A DNA stretch of 64,000 bases from Oxyruncus cristatus (taxonomy: Eukaryota; Chordata; Aves; Passeriformes; Cotingidae), in NCBI GenBank assembly GCA_013399855.1, contig VXAY01003830.1, forward strand, positions 1,304,734 to 1,368,733, read 5' to 3'. The notes under the pieces were generated by a model, which was not told the DNA's origin, did no database searches, and saw nothing but the letters and a program-made list of their open reading frames with translations. Below are positions 1-11,146 of this stretch, piece by piece; the first letter of the stretch is position 1, and each line of letters begins with the position of its first letter. A program made the position numbers and the translations under genes.

Positions 1-3000
1 AGCAACTGTAAGATCTTAGATCAAGACAAATTACTTTTTATTTTTTTTTTTAATTTTATATTGTTTGGGAGGTGGGTCACTAAACAGGCAAGAAAATACA
101 TTTTTGAAATAAGATGAAACTTTGAGATTTGTCTAGTTAAGTTTTTCCTAAAAAGCCTACCCAGACAGACAGAGACAGAAACTACTTTGGTGAGGATGTG
201 CTGATCAACCAACATTGCTCCTGCCCCGAATCACTTGTGTTGCTCTCGAAGGCAGAGTGCAGCTGGAGAAGGTAGGTGGAGAACACACAAGAGCCACAGG
301 TTTCCCGTTAGTTTATTGATCCCACAGATGTCTGTAGTGCAGAAGGAGTAGGACAGACCTGCCTTTCCTCCCTCCCAGGCTTCTCTGCTACCCTTCAGTG
401 TGACACCTGGCCCCATCTCAGCCCTGTTATGCCTCATCCTAAGCTTGCTTATCTTAAACTCCCCTCTGTCCCATCCTTAGCATGGTGTCGCTGCTCAGTC
501 CTGCTTGTTAAACCTCCAGGATAATCAGCATCTTTTATCCCATGGCCAGCATCCTTGAGTAGACCCTGGGGTTGAATTTCAGAATGCAAAAAACCGAGAT
601 AAATGTTCCTTCCTCTCCTCCTCAGCAGGAGTCTCCTCTTACAGGTGGGATCCTACCAAACCGTCCTTGTCTTCTCCTTGGCTCAGGTGGTAAAGGCATC
701 CAGGCACCCACCTCCTCCCTCCACTGCTGTGCTGTATCTGCCTCTCCTCTTCCTTGCTGCCTTCGTGATTTCTCCATTCTTGGGAGATCTGTCCCCTTCT
801 CTCATGGATTCCTCTTCCAAATGATGGCTGTTTCAGTCCCGCCCAACTCCGTATTTACGCCTCCCTTGGGAGCAGTGCTCTCTGCAACTCATAGCCTCTG
901 AGATTTTATTAAATTCAAGCGGTGTGGAAGGGAAACAGCACAAGCCACAGCTGTGCTGTCTCCTTTGTGTCTCTGCTATCTCTTCAGTCTCTGAGCAGCT
1001 GGGAATGGATCCTTTCAGTAAAGCTGTGAGTTAGCAGTCAAGGGCAGAAATTATTATAATAAAATCCTCCTGTTACTCTTGGTGTTACCTCATGTTTATT
1101 TTTAAGATGTCTGAAGACCATTAATCAACCAGTAAGTGCATAATGCCTGGGGTTGCAATGTTCCAATAATTCATAATTAGAACTAAGTGTTTAAGGCTGC
1201 GTGATCTGCCTTTTAGAAGTGAGATGAAAAGGTCTTTTGCCAACCATCCCATTAGAAAAAGGCTTCTGGTCCATGAAAAGAGATGAAATCAGGGGATCAT
1301 TGAAGAATAATTTTGTAAATTGACTGCTAACCGTCAGTTGTTGAGGCAGTTGTACCCCTACAACTGTAAAACAGTTACTAGCAGCAAATTTTTCTTTAAG
1401 CAAATAAATGCCTTTGTATGGGATACCTTTACCCAAATTCAAATAAGAAAGGATTCTGCCTCAGACACTGTTCCATTTTGTTGTCATTTGATCTTGTTCT
1501 GGAGTTGGAATGTTATCAGCATTAAGATGAAAAGTCATAATAAAATAAATGACCTGATGACTAATGCATGCCGGGGTCCAGAAGAGCCAAAATTAGCATC
1601 CTGCACAGCCAGGCAGGGAGAGGAGGTGAGATGAGGATGACTCTGAAAGCAGTGGATTTAGTTCTAAAAGTCAAATGGTATTTTGCACTGCAGGCATAGT
1701 TATTGCTTTGCACAGGTTCTTGCAGACAGATGGTCTTAGGATTTTAGGGACAGTGCGTCTTGGATGTCACAGCCCTGATTTTACCCCCCTGTGAGTTTCA
1801 TGAACAGCCTGTTCAGCATCTTCAGGTGTGAGGGACCCTGATAGCTGTGAGTGGACAGCAGTGTCATCAAGGTCAGAGGGCACGCTGACGATGGGACGTA
1901 CTCAACCTGGTGAATGATGGAGCTTTAGGATGGATGTGTAGTTCCAGGTCCAGATCCATCTGAGTTTACTTGACATCCATTGCCCACTGAGGCTCCCAGC
2001 CCCCTCCTAATTTCCTGTACTGGAACCTGGTGTGAGTGACATAAATCAAGGGAGGTAATATGGGGGTAGACCACACCTTCACGTGGCTTTGTGCCTACAA
2101 AATCTGTATTTTGGGTTTTGCAAAAAAATGCCAGATCAGAGAAAAGGACACCAAGACATTGTCCCACAGAATAATTTAATTGTTAAAAAATGCAGAAGTA
2201 AATTTATTAATTTACAGCAGCAGTTGCTTCATAAGTATTCATTTAAATGAAGAAAGACATCCAAAAGAAAAATTACATCCTGCACCTGCCAAAGCTTTCT
2301 CCATATTAAAAGGGATGTTAATGGTGAGCCCCATGGGAATGGTAAGAGTTAGTAGCATCAATATTCTGTATCTCAGGTCATACAAAAAAAAATCTTGGCA
2401 CTCAGTTGCCATTTGTATCATGACATGGAAGGTGCCTGGATGTGAACTAAGGATGTTTTGTGTTAGTAACTGCAGAAACATAGAATAAAAATGCCTCTTG
2501 TCCTGCTGCCAGATTTTTACCAAATAATAAAAAAGAGTATCGGTAATGCTGGTCAGCAAATAAGAAGCCCTTCAAAATAGGTGCACCATTACCTATATTA
2601 AATCTCAAGCTGTCTAGAAGAAATCTCAGGCAAATGGGAAGAAATAAATCTCAAACATAATAGGAATCTCTTAGTACTTCTTTTAGCTAATGTTGCATAT
2701 TAATCCTATGAAAATAGCCTTGGCACAGTGTTATGTGCACTTTTAAAACCGTAATGAAGTAGAACATTTTTTAATAACCCGTGGTATGAGTAGAACTTGT
2801 ATGTCACTGCAGCTGAGGCAGATGTACCCTGGGTTTTTATACCTGTTGATTTGCCAGGGAGATGAAAGCGTGAATATCTTCATCAACAAGATCTTTTATT
2901 TCCTTTTAATAGTGGCTAGGCAGAAATGCTGGGTATGAAACCAGGGGAGTATTTGTTGCCTGAAGTGTCCGCTCTACCACTAGTTGAGACTAGTCTCTTT

Positions 3001-4844
3001 ATAATAGTATCACAAGTCCCCAGAGACACAGTGTGTTTAAGCTGCTGTAAGAGAGGTTCAGATTAGATACTGATGGGGCGAATAAAAGCAATGGTGCTGG
3101 AGGCTGGATGGCCTGGGCAGGCCATCTCCCAGGCGATCTCCCAGGAAAGGTCAGGCAGACGTCTCTGTGGCAGGGTGAGCTGCAGCTGCTGACTTTGCCT
3201 TGGGGTGGCACGGCAAGACCAAGTGACCTCACAAAGCTCCTCCTGGCCCCTGGTTCCCTGGTACCTGATGCCAATGCTCTTTGTCCTCTGCAGTGACACC
3301 TGCCGGTATCGATAAAACTTGGTGTCTCTCCGTGGCATAACTGCGCTCGCAGTGGTAGCTGCTCCCAGCACGGTGGGCAGCACAGGGATCTGGCCAAGCT
3401 GGAAACGTCAGGTGTGGTTCACATCCCAGAGCTGAAGTCTGTGTCCTGAACTGCTTGCAAATTTTATTAATCTGGCAGCATCTTGCATCCTGCCTGCCAG
3501 AGAATGGGCCTTGGACAGAGCTGTTTTGGACTGGACAGTCAGAGGAAGGAATAAAAACCCATCAGCCCTTTATTTAGGTGTGAAAGAACTGAAGAAAAAC
3601 AGAAGATCAGAATAAACACACACAAAAGGGCCGCCTTAAGAGCACCTTTCCTCTTGTCAGTCCATTATAATATCAGAAAACAAAATATTAGTAAATTGAT
3701 TTTAATATATTAAAATCTACCAAATAATCAAAATAATTCAAACGATTAAATATATAACATTTATTACATATACACTGTTTAAAGCATATAATTTCTAAAT
3801 AAAATATTTGAAACATATTCTACCCATTTATACTTGGGTAGCCTGAGTAAGTATTGGTAGGAAAGTCTTGCTGCGGAAGTGAATGCCACCTGGGACCAAA
3901 GGAATAGCTGCCCAAAGGGGTCTGTAAGGTATCAGTGCTCAGCATTTGCACCCAGGTGTGAGTGGTACTGTGCAGTAAGCCCAGGCCCTGAAGAAAAGCC
4001 CAACCAAACAAACCCACCCAAACCCCTCCAGGCAAGAGAGTCCTGTGCGAGACAGGCACTGAGCGTGGTCAGGGAGATAACAGAGCCACCACTTCCCGTG
4101 AAAATAGGGAAACTCATTTTCCCAAAGCAAGTTGCTTCAAACTGACACCAAGAAGTCCAAACAAAACCAGGTCCCAAAATGCAAGATGATAAGCAAAACC
4201 AGCCAGGGAAGGATCCTTCCCCATTCCCCAAGGAGTTTATTATCAAGTGCAAAGATACAGGGTCATTACATTATTGTGCTCATTTAGAGGTGGAGAGGTT
4301 ATACATGGGAGTAATTAATTTGCATAAGATCATGCTGGAAAGAGTGGCAAAGCTGCACACTGGCAAGAAGTGCGCTCGGCTCCGACAGGTACCGTACTCC
4401 TGAGGAGGCAGCATGTACAGGGTGATCCCTCATCACAAAAGATTTCTGCCACTGCTAAACATCCACAGAATCAATTTTCACTTGTAGCTTCTTGAAGTGT
4501 TTGAGTGGTGTTGCTGAGACAGTCCGTAGGATGTGCCATAAGCGGTGGGCAGTCACCTTCAGTCTCTACAGACACGTATGAATTCTGCTCCCAGAGAGAC
4601 TCTGCAGGGATGACTTGCTGGGCTCCTCTAGCAAACAGCAATAACCAAGCACGGGGATTTCATTGCAAGCACTTTTTTAAACCTGCTGATTCAGTGGCAC
4701 AGAAAAGACGTCAGTTGGTGAGGCTGCACCAGTGGTGACTGGGAGAGGGTTCTGGGGTGAAGTTGGGCTGTGCGGCAAGTTCCCAAGTCCAGGAACACTC
4801 AAGCAGCAGCCTTGTGAGGATGTGGAAGCCCTCAGCAGCCAATC
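1..4844. other. Intergenic DNA downstream of SLAIN2
   Basis: No gene is recognised here. Open frames are short (at most about 130 codons), resemble no family I know, and lack splice or codon structure. The stretch is a mix of AT-rich DNA (3660-3800 is very AT-rich) and moderately GC-rich DNA (3060-3400). SLC10A4, expected downstream of SLAIN2 from vertebrate gene order, was looked for and not found. Confidence 0.6.
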
Positions 4845-5124
4845 AGGTGAGGAGGAGGCAGTGCCAAGAGCAGTTGAGGGAGAGGTTTAGGTTAGATACT
4901 AGAAGGGGGTTCTTTACCCAGAGAGTGTTTGGGCACTGGAACAGGCTCCCCAGGGAAGCGCTCACAGCACCAAGCCTGACAAGAGTTCAAGAAGCATTTG
5001 GACAATGCTCTGGGGCACATGGTGTGACTCTTGGGGATGGTCCTGTGCAGGGCCAGGAGTTGGACTCCATGATCCTTGTGGGTCCCTTCCAACTCAGCGT
5101 ATTCTCTGATTCTGTGATTCTATG
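4845..5124 (+). mobile_element. CR1 LINE fragment, 3' end
   Basis: This reads in the sense direction as the 3' untranslated end of a chicken-repeat-1 LINE. It has the block 'ggcactggaacaggctcccc', then the 'ggccaggagttggactccat' block, and ends in degenerate ATTCTGTG/ATTCTATG units. It is 5'-truncated, as most CR1 copies are. It belongs to the same subfamily as the opposite-strand copy at 6245. Family assignment is from recollection of the avian consensus. Confidence 0.9.
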
Positions 5125-6244
5125 TCCAAGCACTTTTGTCCCTTCAAGCCTCGCAGCTCCCTGTCCCTGCAGCACACCGGCACTCACCGCTAGCATCCCA
5201 GGCCTTTTTACATTCAAGACATTTTTGGCAGTGATCTTAGCCTTTATTAGATAAGGAAAGATATTATCCAAGAACTAAGAAGGAGATTTTAGAAAACCTT
5301 AAGTAACCAAAAATTTAATTTTGAGGGCATAACGAACAGTAAAAGCAATTGGCCAAACAGCGTACTGAGCACTAATATAGCAATGCAAATTCCACTGTTG
5401 CTTGTGCGAAAATGCAGGTTGCAGCTGAGCTCTTCCCAGGAGATTTCTTGAATCATATGCCCAAATCTGGAAGCCCTGAGAAGCCAGGCTCTGCTAAAAA
5501 AGGGAGACTGGCCCGTCCTCCCTGTTGCAGAGTAGAAACAGCATGAGTTTGCAGTCACTGCTGTTGCCCCAGAGCTGTACTCAAGTGCTGTGCTAACTGC
5601 CACGGGGAGAAGAGAGGGGTGTATGCCTTGTGTGATCCATGCCATCTGTGAGTAGCTCAATACAAGCCTTTTCACATCCCAGTCTTGAGATGATGCTGTG
5701 TGGTGCTACCACATTTAGTTGGAAAAACCCAGACCAGTAGGAAAATATTTCTGAACTCTTAAGCAATTTCAGGAGGTTTAAATCCACCTGACACTGAGTA
5801 AAAAGTCTAACAGGGATATTTCAGACACTGTAAGAGGTAGTTTTCATGGCCAGCTGCGCATGGCTTCATCTTCCCTCAGACTAGGGTTTTTGTGGTGTAA
5901 ATGCAGCTGGTAATTACATCCAGGACCTTGTGGGCAATTCAGTACAACCCCGGGGACGATGAGGTGGATTGAAGCTGAACTAGACCGAACTTCAGATGGA
6001 AAAGCACAGAGAAAGCAAGACCTCCCTCTAGTGTCCGGAGAATCCTGGGCAGGAAGCAAGGAGCAAATAGAAAACCAAAGAGTATTTATAACAGTAAAAA
6101 AGGCACAAAAGACAGTAAAATAGAAGGGCTAAAAAAGTTGCTTAAATGGGCTATAAATGTAACCTACCAGTTGTTTCAAATTTTGAAACAAGGTTCCTGG
6201 TAGGCAGATTTCAGTGATTTGCTTTGGTAATGAATGTTAGTTCG
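5125..6244. other. Spacer between two inverted CR1 fragments
   Basis: No gene is recognised. The only notable structure is a 42-nt hairpin at 6163-6204, listed separately. Confidence 0.6.
6163..6204. repeat. Two-step inverted repeat (hairpin)
   Basis: CCTACCAG (6163-6170) and TTGTTTCA (6171-6178) are followed by the loop AATTT, the exact complement TGAAACAA (6184-6191), a 5-nt bulge GGTTC, and the exact complement CTGGTAGG (6197-6204). That gives 16 paired bases with no mismatch and one bulge. No flanking target duplication was identified. Confidence 0.85.
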
Positions 6245-6387
6245 CAGAATCAGAGAATATGCTGGGTTGGAAGGGACCCACAAGGATCACGGAGTCCAAC
6301 TCCTGGCCCTGCGCAGGACCATCCCCAAGAGTCACACCACGTGACCGAGAGTATCACCCAACCACTTCTTGAACTCTGTCAGGCTTG
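6245..6387 (-). mobile_element. CR1 LINE fragment, 3' end
   Basis: The plus strand starts with CAGAATCAGAGAAT (the complement of the CR1 terminal repeats), followed by 'gggttggaagggacccacaa' and 'cctggccctgcgcaggacca'. The element therefore runs on the minus strand. It matches the terminal 140 bases or so of the copy at 4845-5124 and is strongly 5'-truncated. Confidence 0.9.
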
Positions 6388-9300
6388 ATTGTCTTCATAA
6401 TGAGGAGGATGCAGAAAGTGCGTCATCAGATGCAATTAGCAGATACAATCTGCTAATGCAAACAGGTGAGAGACTTCAGGGTGGAAGGCAGCACAGAAAA
6501 ATGGTCTGGGCGAGGCGTAGGGGAGATGGACTGAGTCAAGGCCGTAGGGTATGTGGTTTGAGCCCTTTAACAAGAATCCCCTATTTTTTGTACTTCAGTC
6601 CTGCAGCGGACAAAAAGACACTCACTCAGGAAGTTGCAGGCATGACCCTTTTTTAACAACAACCATATATCTTCTATAGTCTTTTCTCGGGTCCACACAC
6701 AACGAAGTTATTCTTCATTGACTATGTGCCTTTGTCCACACATCTCAGCTCGTCTTCTAATAGGTGGTCAGCATCCTTTCAGCTCCTTTCCTGCTGTCTC
6801 ATCTCAGATGTTTACATTCCTTTACAACCTCACAGCTGTAACTGCTGGAATTCAAGGCCTAAGCTTTCTACAGCCCAGCCGTTTCCCACACAGTTCTGCT
6901 GTTGAGGCAGTTGGGCCAGGGAAAGGAGCCCTAAGTTGATGTGGTACCTCTGTGAAGGTGGGAAAACAAGGTCCAAAATCAGTAGAGCATCCTACACTGT
7001 AGCAAGTTGTGAGCAGTAGGCTGCAAGGTGGTTTTGGAAATGGAATTTTCCATTTCTTCCACAGTCAGTGGGCCATTGGACAGGAGAACTGGCACTGATG
7101 GCTCTATTGCACTCCCCTGGGCAAATTTTCATGTGGGGATAAACAGTAAAGAAGAGAAGTACACCACATCTCAATTAAATCCCTGTGTTCTGCTCTGGAG
7201 ACAGTAGCCTGACCTTGCCAGCCCTTATCAGAGCCTTGTGTTGCCAAAAGCTGCTTTATTGCTGAAGAAGGCTGAGCTGGGCTTGGGTGCTTTATCAGGT
7301 CCATGATTTTAAGCAAGTCCCTTTAATATTCCTCCAGTATGTTTGTGCACCTGGGCAGTACCATTCAGGCTGAGCCTGTGTGAATGGCAGCTTAAATACA
7401 GTCACTCAGTCGCTGTTGATGTTCTTCTAAAGGGAAAAGAAAAATCCCTCGACTCTGACATTTACAAGAGACATTACCTGCTCTCTGACATTTGGGCTCA
7501 TAAACCAAGGTCAACCAAATTTCTGTTCTTAACTTACCCCACTGTATCAGACGAGATGTGAACTGACTGGCCGACCCTTTCTCTAAATAGCAGCGCACCT
7601 GCCCCTCGCTCCCAGCACGTGAGTTGGGAAGACTGGTACTTATTTCAGAGATGATGAACTGAGCCTCAGGAAAATAAATGAGGCATCCTTGGAAGAGCAG
7701 GGAACTGAGGATCTTCCATAGCCCAGTCTTGCACCATAATGAATTTTTTTTGATCCCACAGGCATTCAGGAGGTCTGTGTGCACTGCATCAGCAGTGCTG
7801 GCTCTGCACCCGCCGTGCATGATGTGAGCAATGGCTGCTGAGGCTACACAGCTTCACCCTCGGCAAGGATGTCGGGGAGGGCCATGACCGTGCTGCTCGT
7901 GCTGCATGTGCAGGCAGGGGCGTTGCGCGACTCAGATGCCGCGGGTTCCTGCCAGCAAGGCTGGGCATGGATGGAGGGTGATGCCCTGGACTGCTTTCTT
8001 GAGGCTGTGCGATGGTGGTGGTGCCACATTGCCGTCACTGACATCTAGGCATGGCTTTAAAAGGAAGAGAATCAGGACAAGGTTTTCATAACTCCTTTAA
8101 AGACAGATCCCTTGAAGCGGCATTAACAGTGGTTTTATGTGTCTGCATTAGCCCGGTGGGGAAGGGATGAACAGAAACAATATAACCTTGCTCTGGGCTC
8201 AGTAGATGGGTGGGTAAGTGTAGGGGTAAATGGATGACTGTAGAGCTGAAAAATTTGAGGCTAAGACAGGAGCTGAAGCAGAAGCCTGAAAAGTAGAAGG
8301 TTTGCCTGATCTCCCCCCACTCCCCTTCTCTTTGAGAGGGAACTCAAAATGGCAGCTTGTGCGTCAATAAAATGTTTATTTCTAAAGGAGCAGAGTGACA
8401 AAGCTGTATTTACGGTGGCACAAGATACTCCTGTCCTGCTGACCTTCGTTAAGACAAACTGCTCTGAACAAGGAAGCTTATGTAGAGCTCCTTTAACTCG
8501 GCGTGTCCCAGGTTCAGTCATCCAGAAGCACAGCCTTACCCTCAGCCCTGGGCAGGATGCAAACCAAACTCCTTGTAATCCACAGCTTGGTCCAGTATCA
8601 CTGTCTCCTGGCAGCATTTTGGCAACCACGTGCAGCACGGAGAGAGCAGCAGCAGCTGTGAAATTCACACAGCAGTGTTAACCCTGCTGAGTGAAAAGGA
8701 GGTAAGGATCAGTCAGATAACTAAGCTTTAGTGATGGGTTGTTCAGGTTTGTTTGCTGATAATGTCTGAAGGGAAACAACAAACTTAGGAAGAACACCTT
8801 GAGACAAACAGCCCAGGAGTTATAGTGTGGTGATGCTGGTGTTAGTGCAGGGGCACCCAGTGCAGCCCAGCAGCTGATCTCTGTCTGTGGCCAAGGCGGG
8901 ATGCCTGGGAAGAACAGAAGGCTGGGAAAGGGCCAGGATGCCTGTCCCCCTACCCTGACCACTCTTCCATCACATCCTAACCCAGATAGTTCTTGATCAC
9001 CTTTGTGGCTTTAAGCAGCTAAGGCCACAGAGAATCCCAAGTCAAACCACTGATGACCCACTCCCATACTTAATAAGCACCTTTTTCTCTTGGGCATGCC
9101 AGAGGCTGGGAACAACACGGAACACAAGTGTCCTTATTCACCTTCCTGTTACTGTGTAGATTTCCATGACAAAATCCCCAACCCTGTTGCTAGAGGAGCA
9201 TGGAGGGAGCTGGTGTAAGGTTTCTGGAGATCATGTGCTGGGTGGGAGGGAGTAGTTTGTCTGGCATTGGATCAAGCTGTTGGTACTAGCAAGGTTTTTA

Positions 9301-11140
9301 ATCAGCCTGTCATAGCAGGGCTGTGAAAAGCTGCAGTTTTGGCTACAGCGTCAAGAAAATCATGGCAAAGAGAATGGAAAAGAATATATGGTCTGTATTG
9401 TGCTCATTGTGCATGATAACCAAGCAGTTGAGTACCACTTGGGCACGGACTACAGTCACCTTCTCAGTAATGCACCCCCAATAGGTGTGTTTCTTTTGAA
9501 CCTCCCTTGCTGTAGCTGCCAGTGGAAATAAGCTCTCAGGGATAATTTAAAAGCAGCAAGGAGGGCTGAACATGCTGGGGGAGAAGGCATCACATGCCAC
9601 TCTCTTTTAAGCTTTATGAGTTATTAAAACTATTTTCCAAAGAAAATGGATTTACATGATTACCTATACCTATGCTGATGATAGGAGCTCAGATTATAAT
9701 GGAAGTATCTTCTTCTGTTTAGTCTTAGTCTGGTGAAAGATATAACCCACTTTTGTCTCATGTGAGAATGCCACACTGCATAGAGGATCTGCTTTCCAGC
9801 TTTCAGATCTAATTTTTTTTTTTTTTAATTTACTGTTAGTAACAGGTACATGAAGCACCAAGTTCAAAAATAACTTTGCTGGCAAGGAATCATTTTAGCT
9901 ACCTATTCCTTTAAATCCTGCTGAAGAGCTACAAATTGGCTCAATCACTACAGTTACGTTCTGTGTTCTTTTAAGCGCTTAACTGGTCACAACAGAGTTT
10001 GTCGTTTAGTGCAAAGAGGACAGTGCCAACACAGCACAACGCTTTGTGGTATCACAGCCGAAAATACTGTTGTAAAAAATCTTGTGGAAAGCGAGTCTGG
10101 TGGAATTTGCTCCTTTCAGTTTAATTTTTCGAGCCAAGAGCATCTTCTTTGCTGGGAAGTTGTGTGTAAAATATGGATGCCTGAGAGCACCAGAATCCCA
10201 GCCTCCCCTTCCTGAAGCAGGACGAGTACAGACAGCTGCCTGTAGGTGTCAGACTCGGACTGCACAGCAGCATAAACGCAAGTTGGGAGCAGGTCGGCAT
10301 TTTGTTTTGTTGGGGGTTTTTTTATTATTTTTTGTTTGTCGTTGTTTTTAAATCAAAGCAACCTCACATCTCACCTGTTGTACTTAAAAAGTAAAAATTA
10401 AATCTCAAGTTTGTTCCTGTTCTTACCAATCAAAAGAGTGAGAACTACAACCATACCACTGTTATTTGTTTCCCACACCTGTTTTTCTCAGAAGTATTTG
10501 CATTAAAAGGTAAGTTTTAAATGATAAAACTGTGTGCTTTGCAGTCATCTCAAGACCAGCAGCATAAGCAGTTTCAGCCTTTTGCTTCCTTATGTGTTCA
10601 TTGCTTACTTTATTTCACCACTGCAATAGACTTCTAGAAGGGAATACACTATCAAATGTAACAGGACCTCGCAAACCCAAATGAGCTGACACACCTTCCC
10701 CCAGAATAAGAGAACTGAGGAAATACTGTTTCTAATCTTGAGCCTTCCATGTGGTGATGATGCTAATTAAAAATGACTGTTTAATATAGAAGAGTTTGTT
10801 ACAGAAACCTACTCAAAGACAAGGGCGAAACACTATTAATAGCCAGAGATTTTGACACTGCTCTATTTTTCCAGAAGCAGTGTGAGGCAAATGGTACTTG
10901 TCTGCACAACTAAGAAGTAACAAAAGAGGGGCAGTGAATACCTCTTAGAAGTAGTAGGTGTGGGGCCAACTTTACATAAATAAGTTAGCTAACTAGGGGG
11001 AAACATTTTAACCTACTGGCTTAATTAATAAACAGGGGCCTATGCTGCAATAAACAATTAATTACCAGCTTCACAGGTTAAATTTTGTTAAGCAAATTTA
11101 ATATTAAGTGGCTACCAAATAGAAGTAAACCTGCCTTAAC
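6388..11140. other. Intergenic DNA between CR1 copy and SLAIN2 3' end
   Basis: No gene is recognised. Two overlapping opposite-strand open frames lie at 8261-8681 in GC-richer DNA, but neither product resembles a known protein. Two further TTTATT motifs (10321, 10609; AATAAA on the minus strand) leave open that the SLAIN2 transcript ends further left than 11141. Confidence 0.55.
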
Positions 11141-11146
11141 TTTATT
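11141..11146 (-). terminator. SLAIN2: Candidate poly(A) signal AATAAA
   Basis: TTTATT on the plus strand reads AATAAA on the transcribed strand. It is the first canonical hexamer found downstream of the SLAIN2 stop codon. Cleavage would be expected 10-30 bases further left. No strong GU-rich element was recognised beyond it. Confidence 0.4.

Noticed and set aside
2239..2559. 106-codon minus frame considered as a possible SLC10A4 membrane segment
   Set aside because: Hydrophobic patches are short and do not match the bile-acid transporter family sequence; no splice sites in the right phase.
8261..8681. Overlapping opposite-strand frames of 135 and 110 codons
   Set aside because: Opposite-strand mutual openness in GC-richer DNA, no similarity to SLC10A4 or any family I know.
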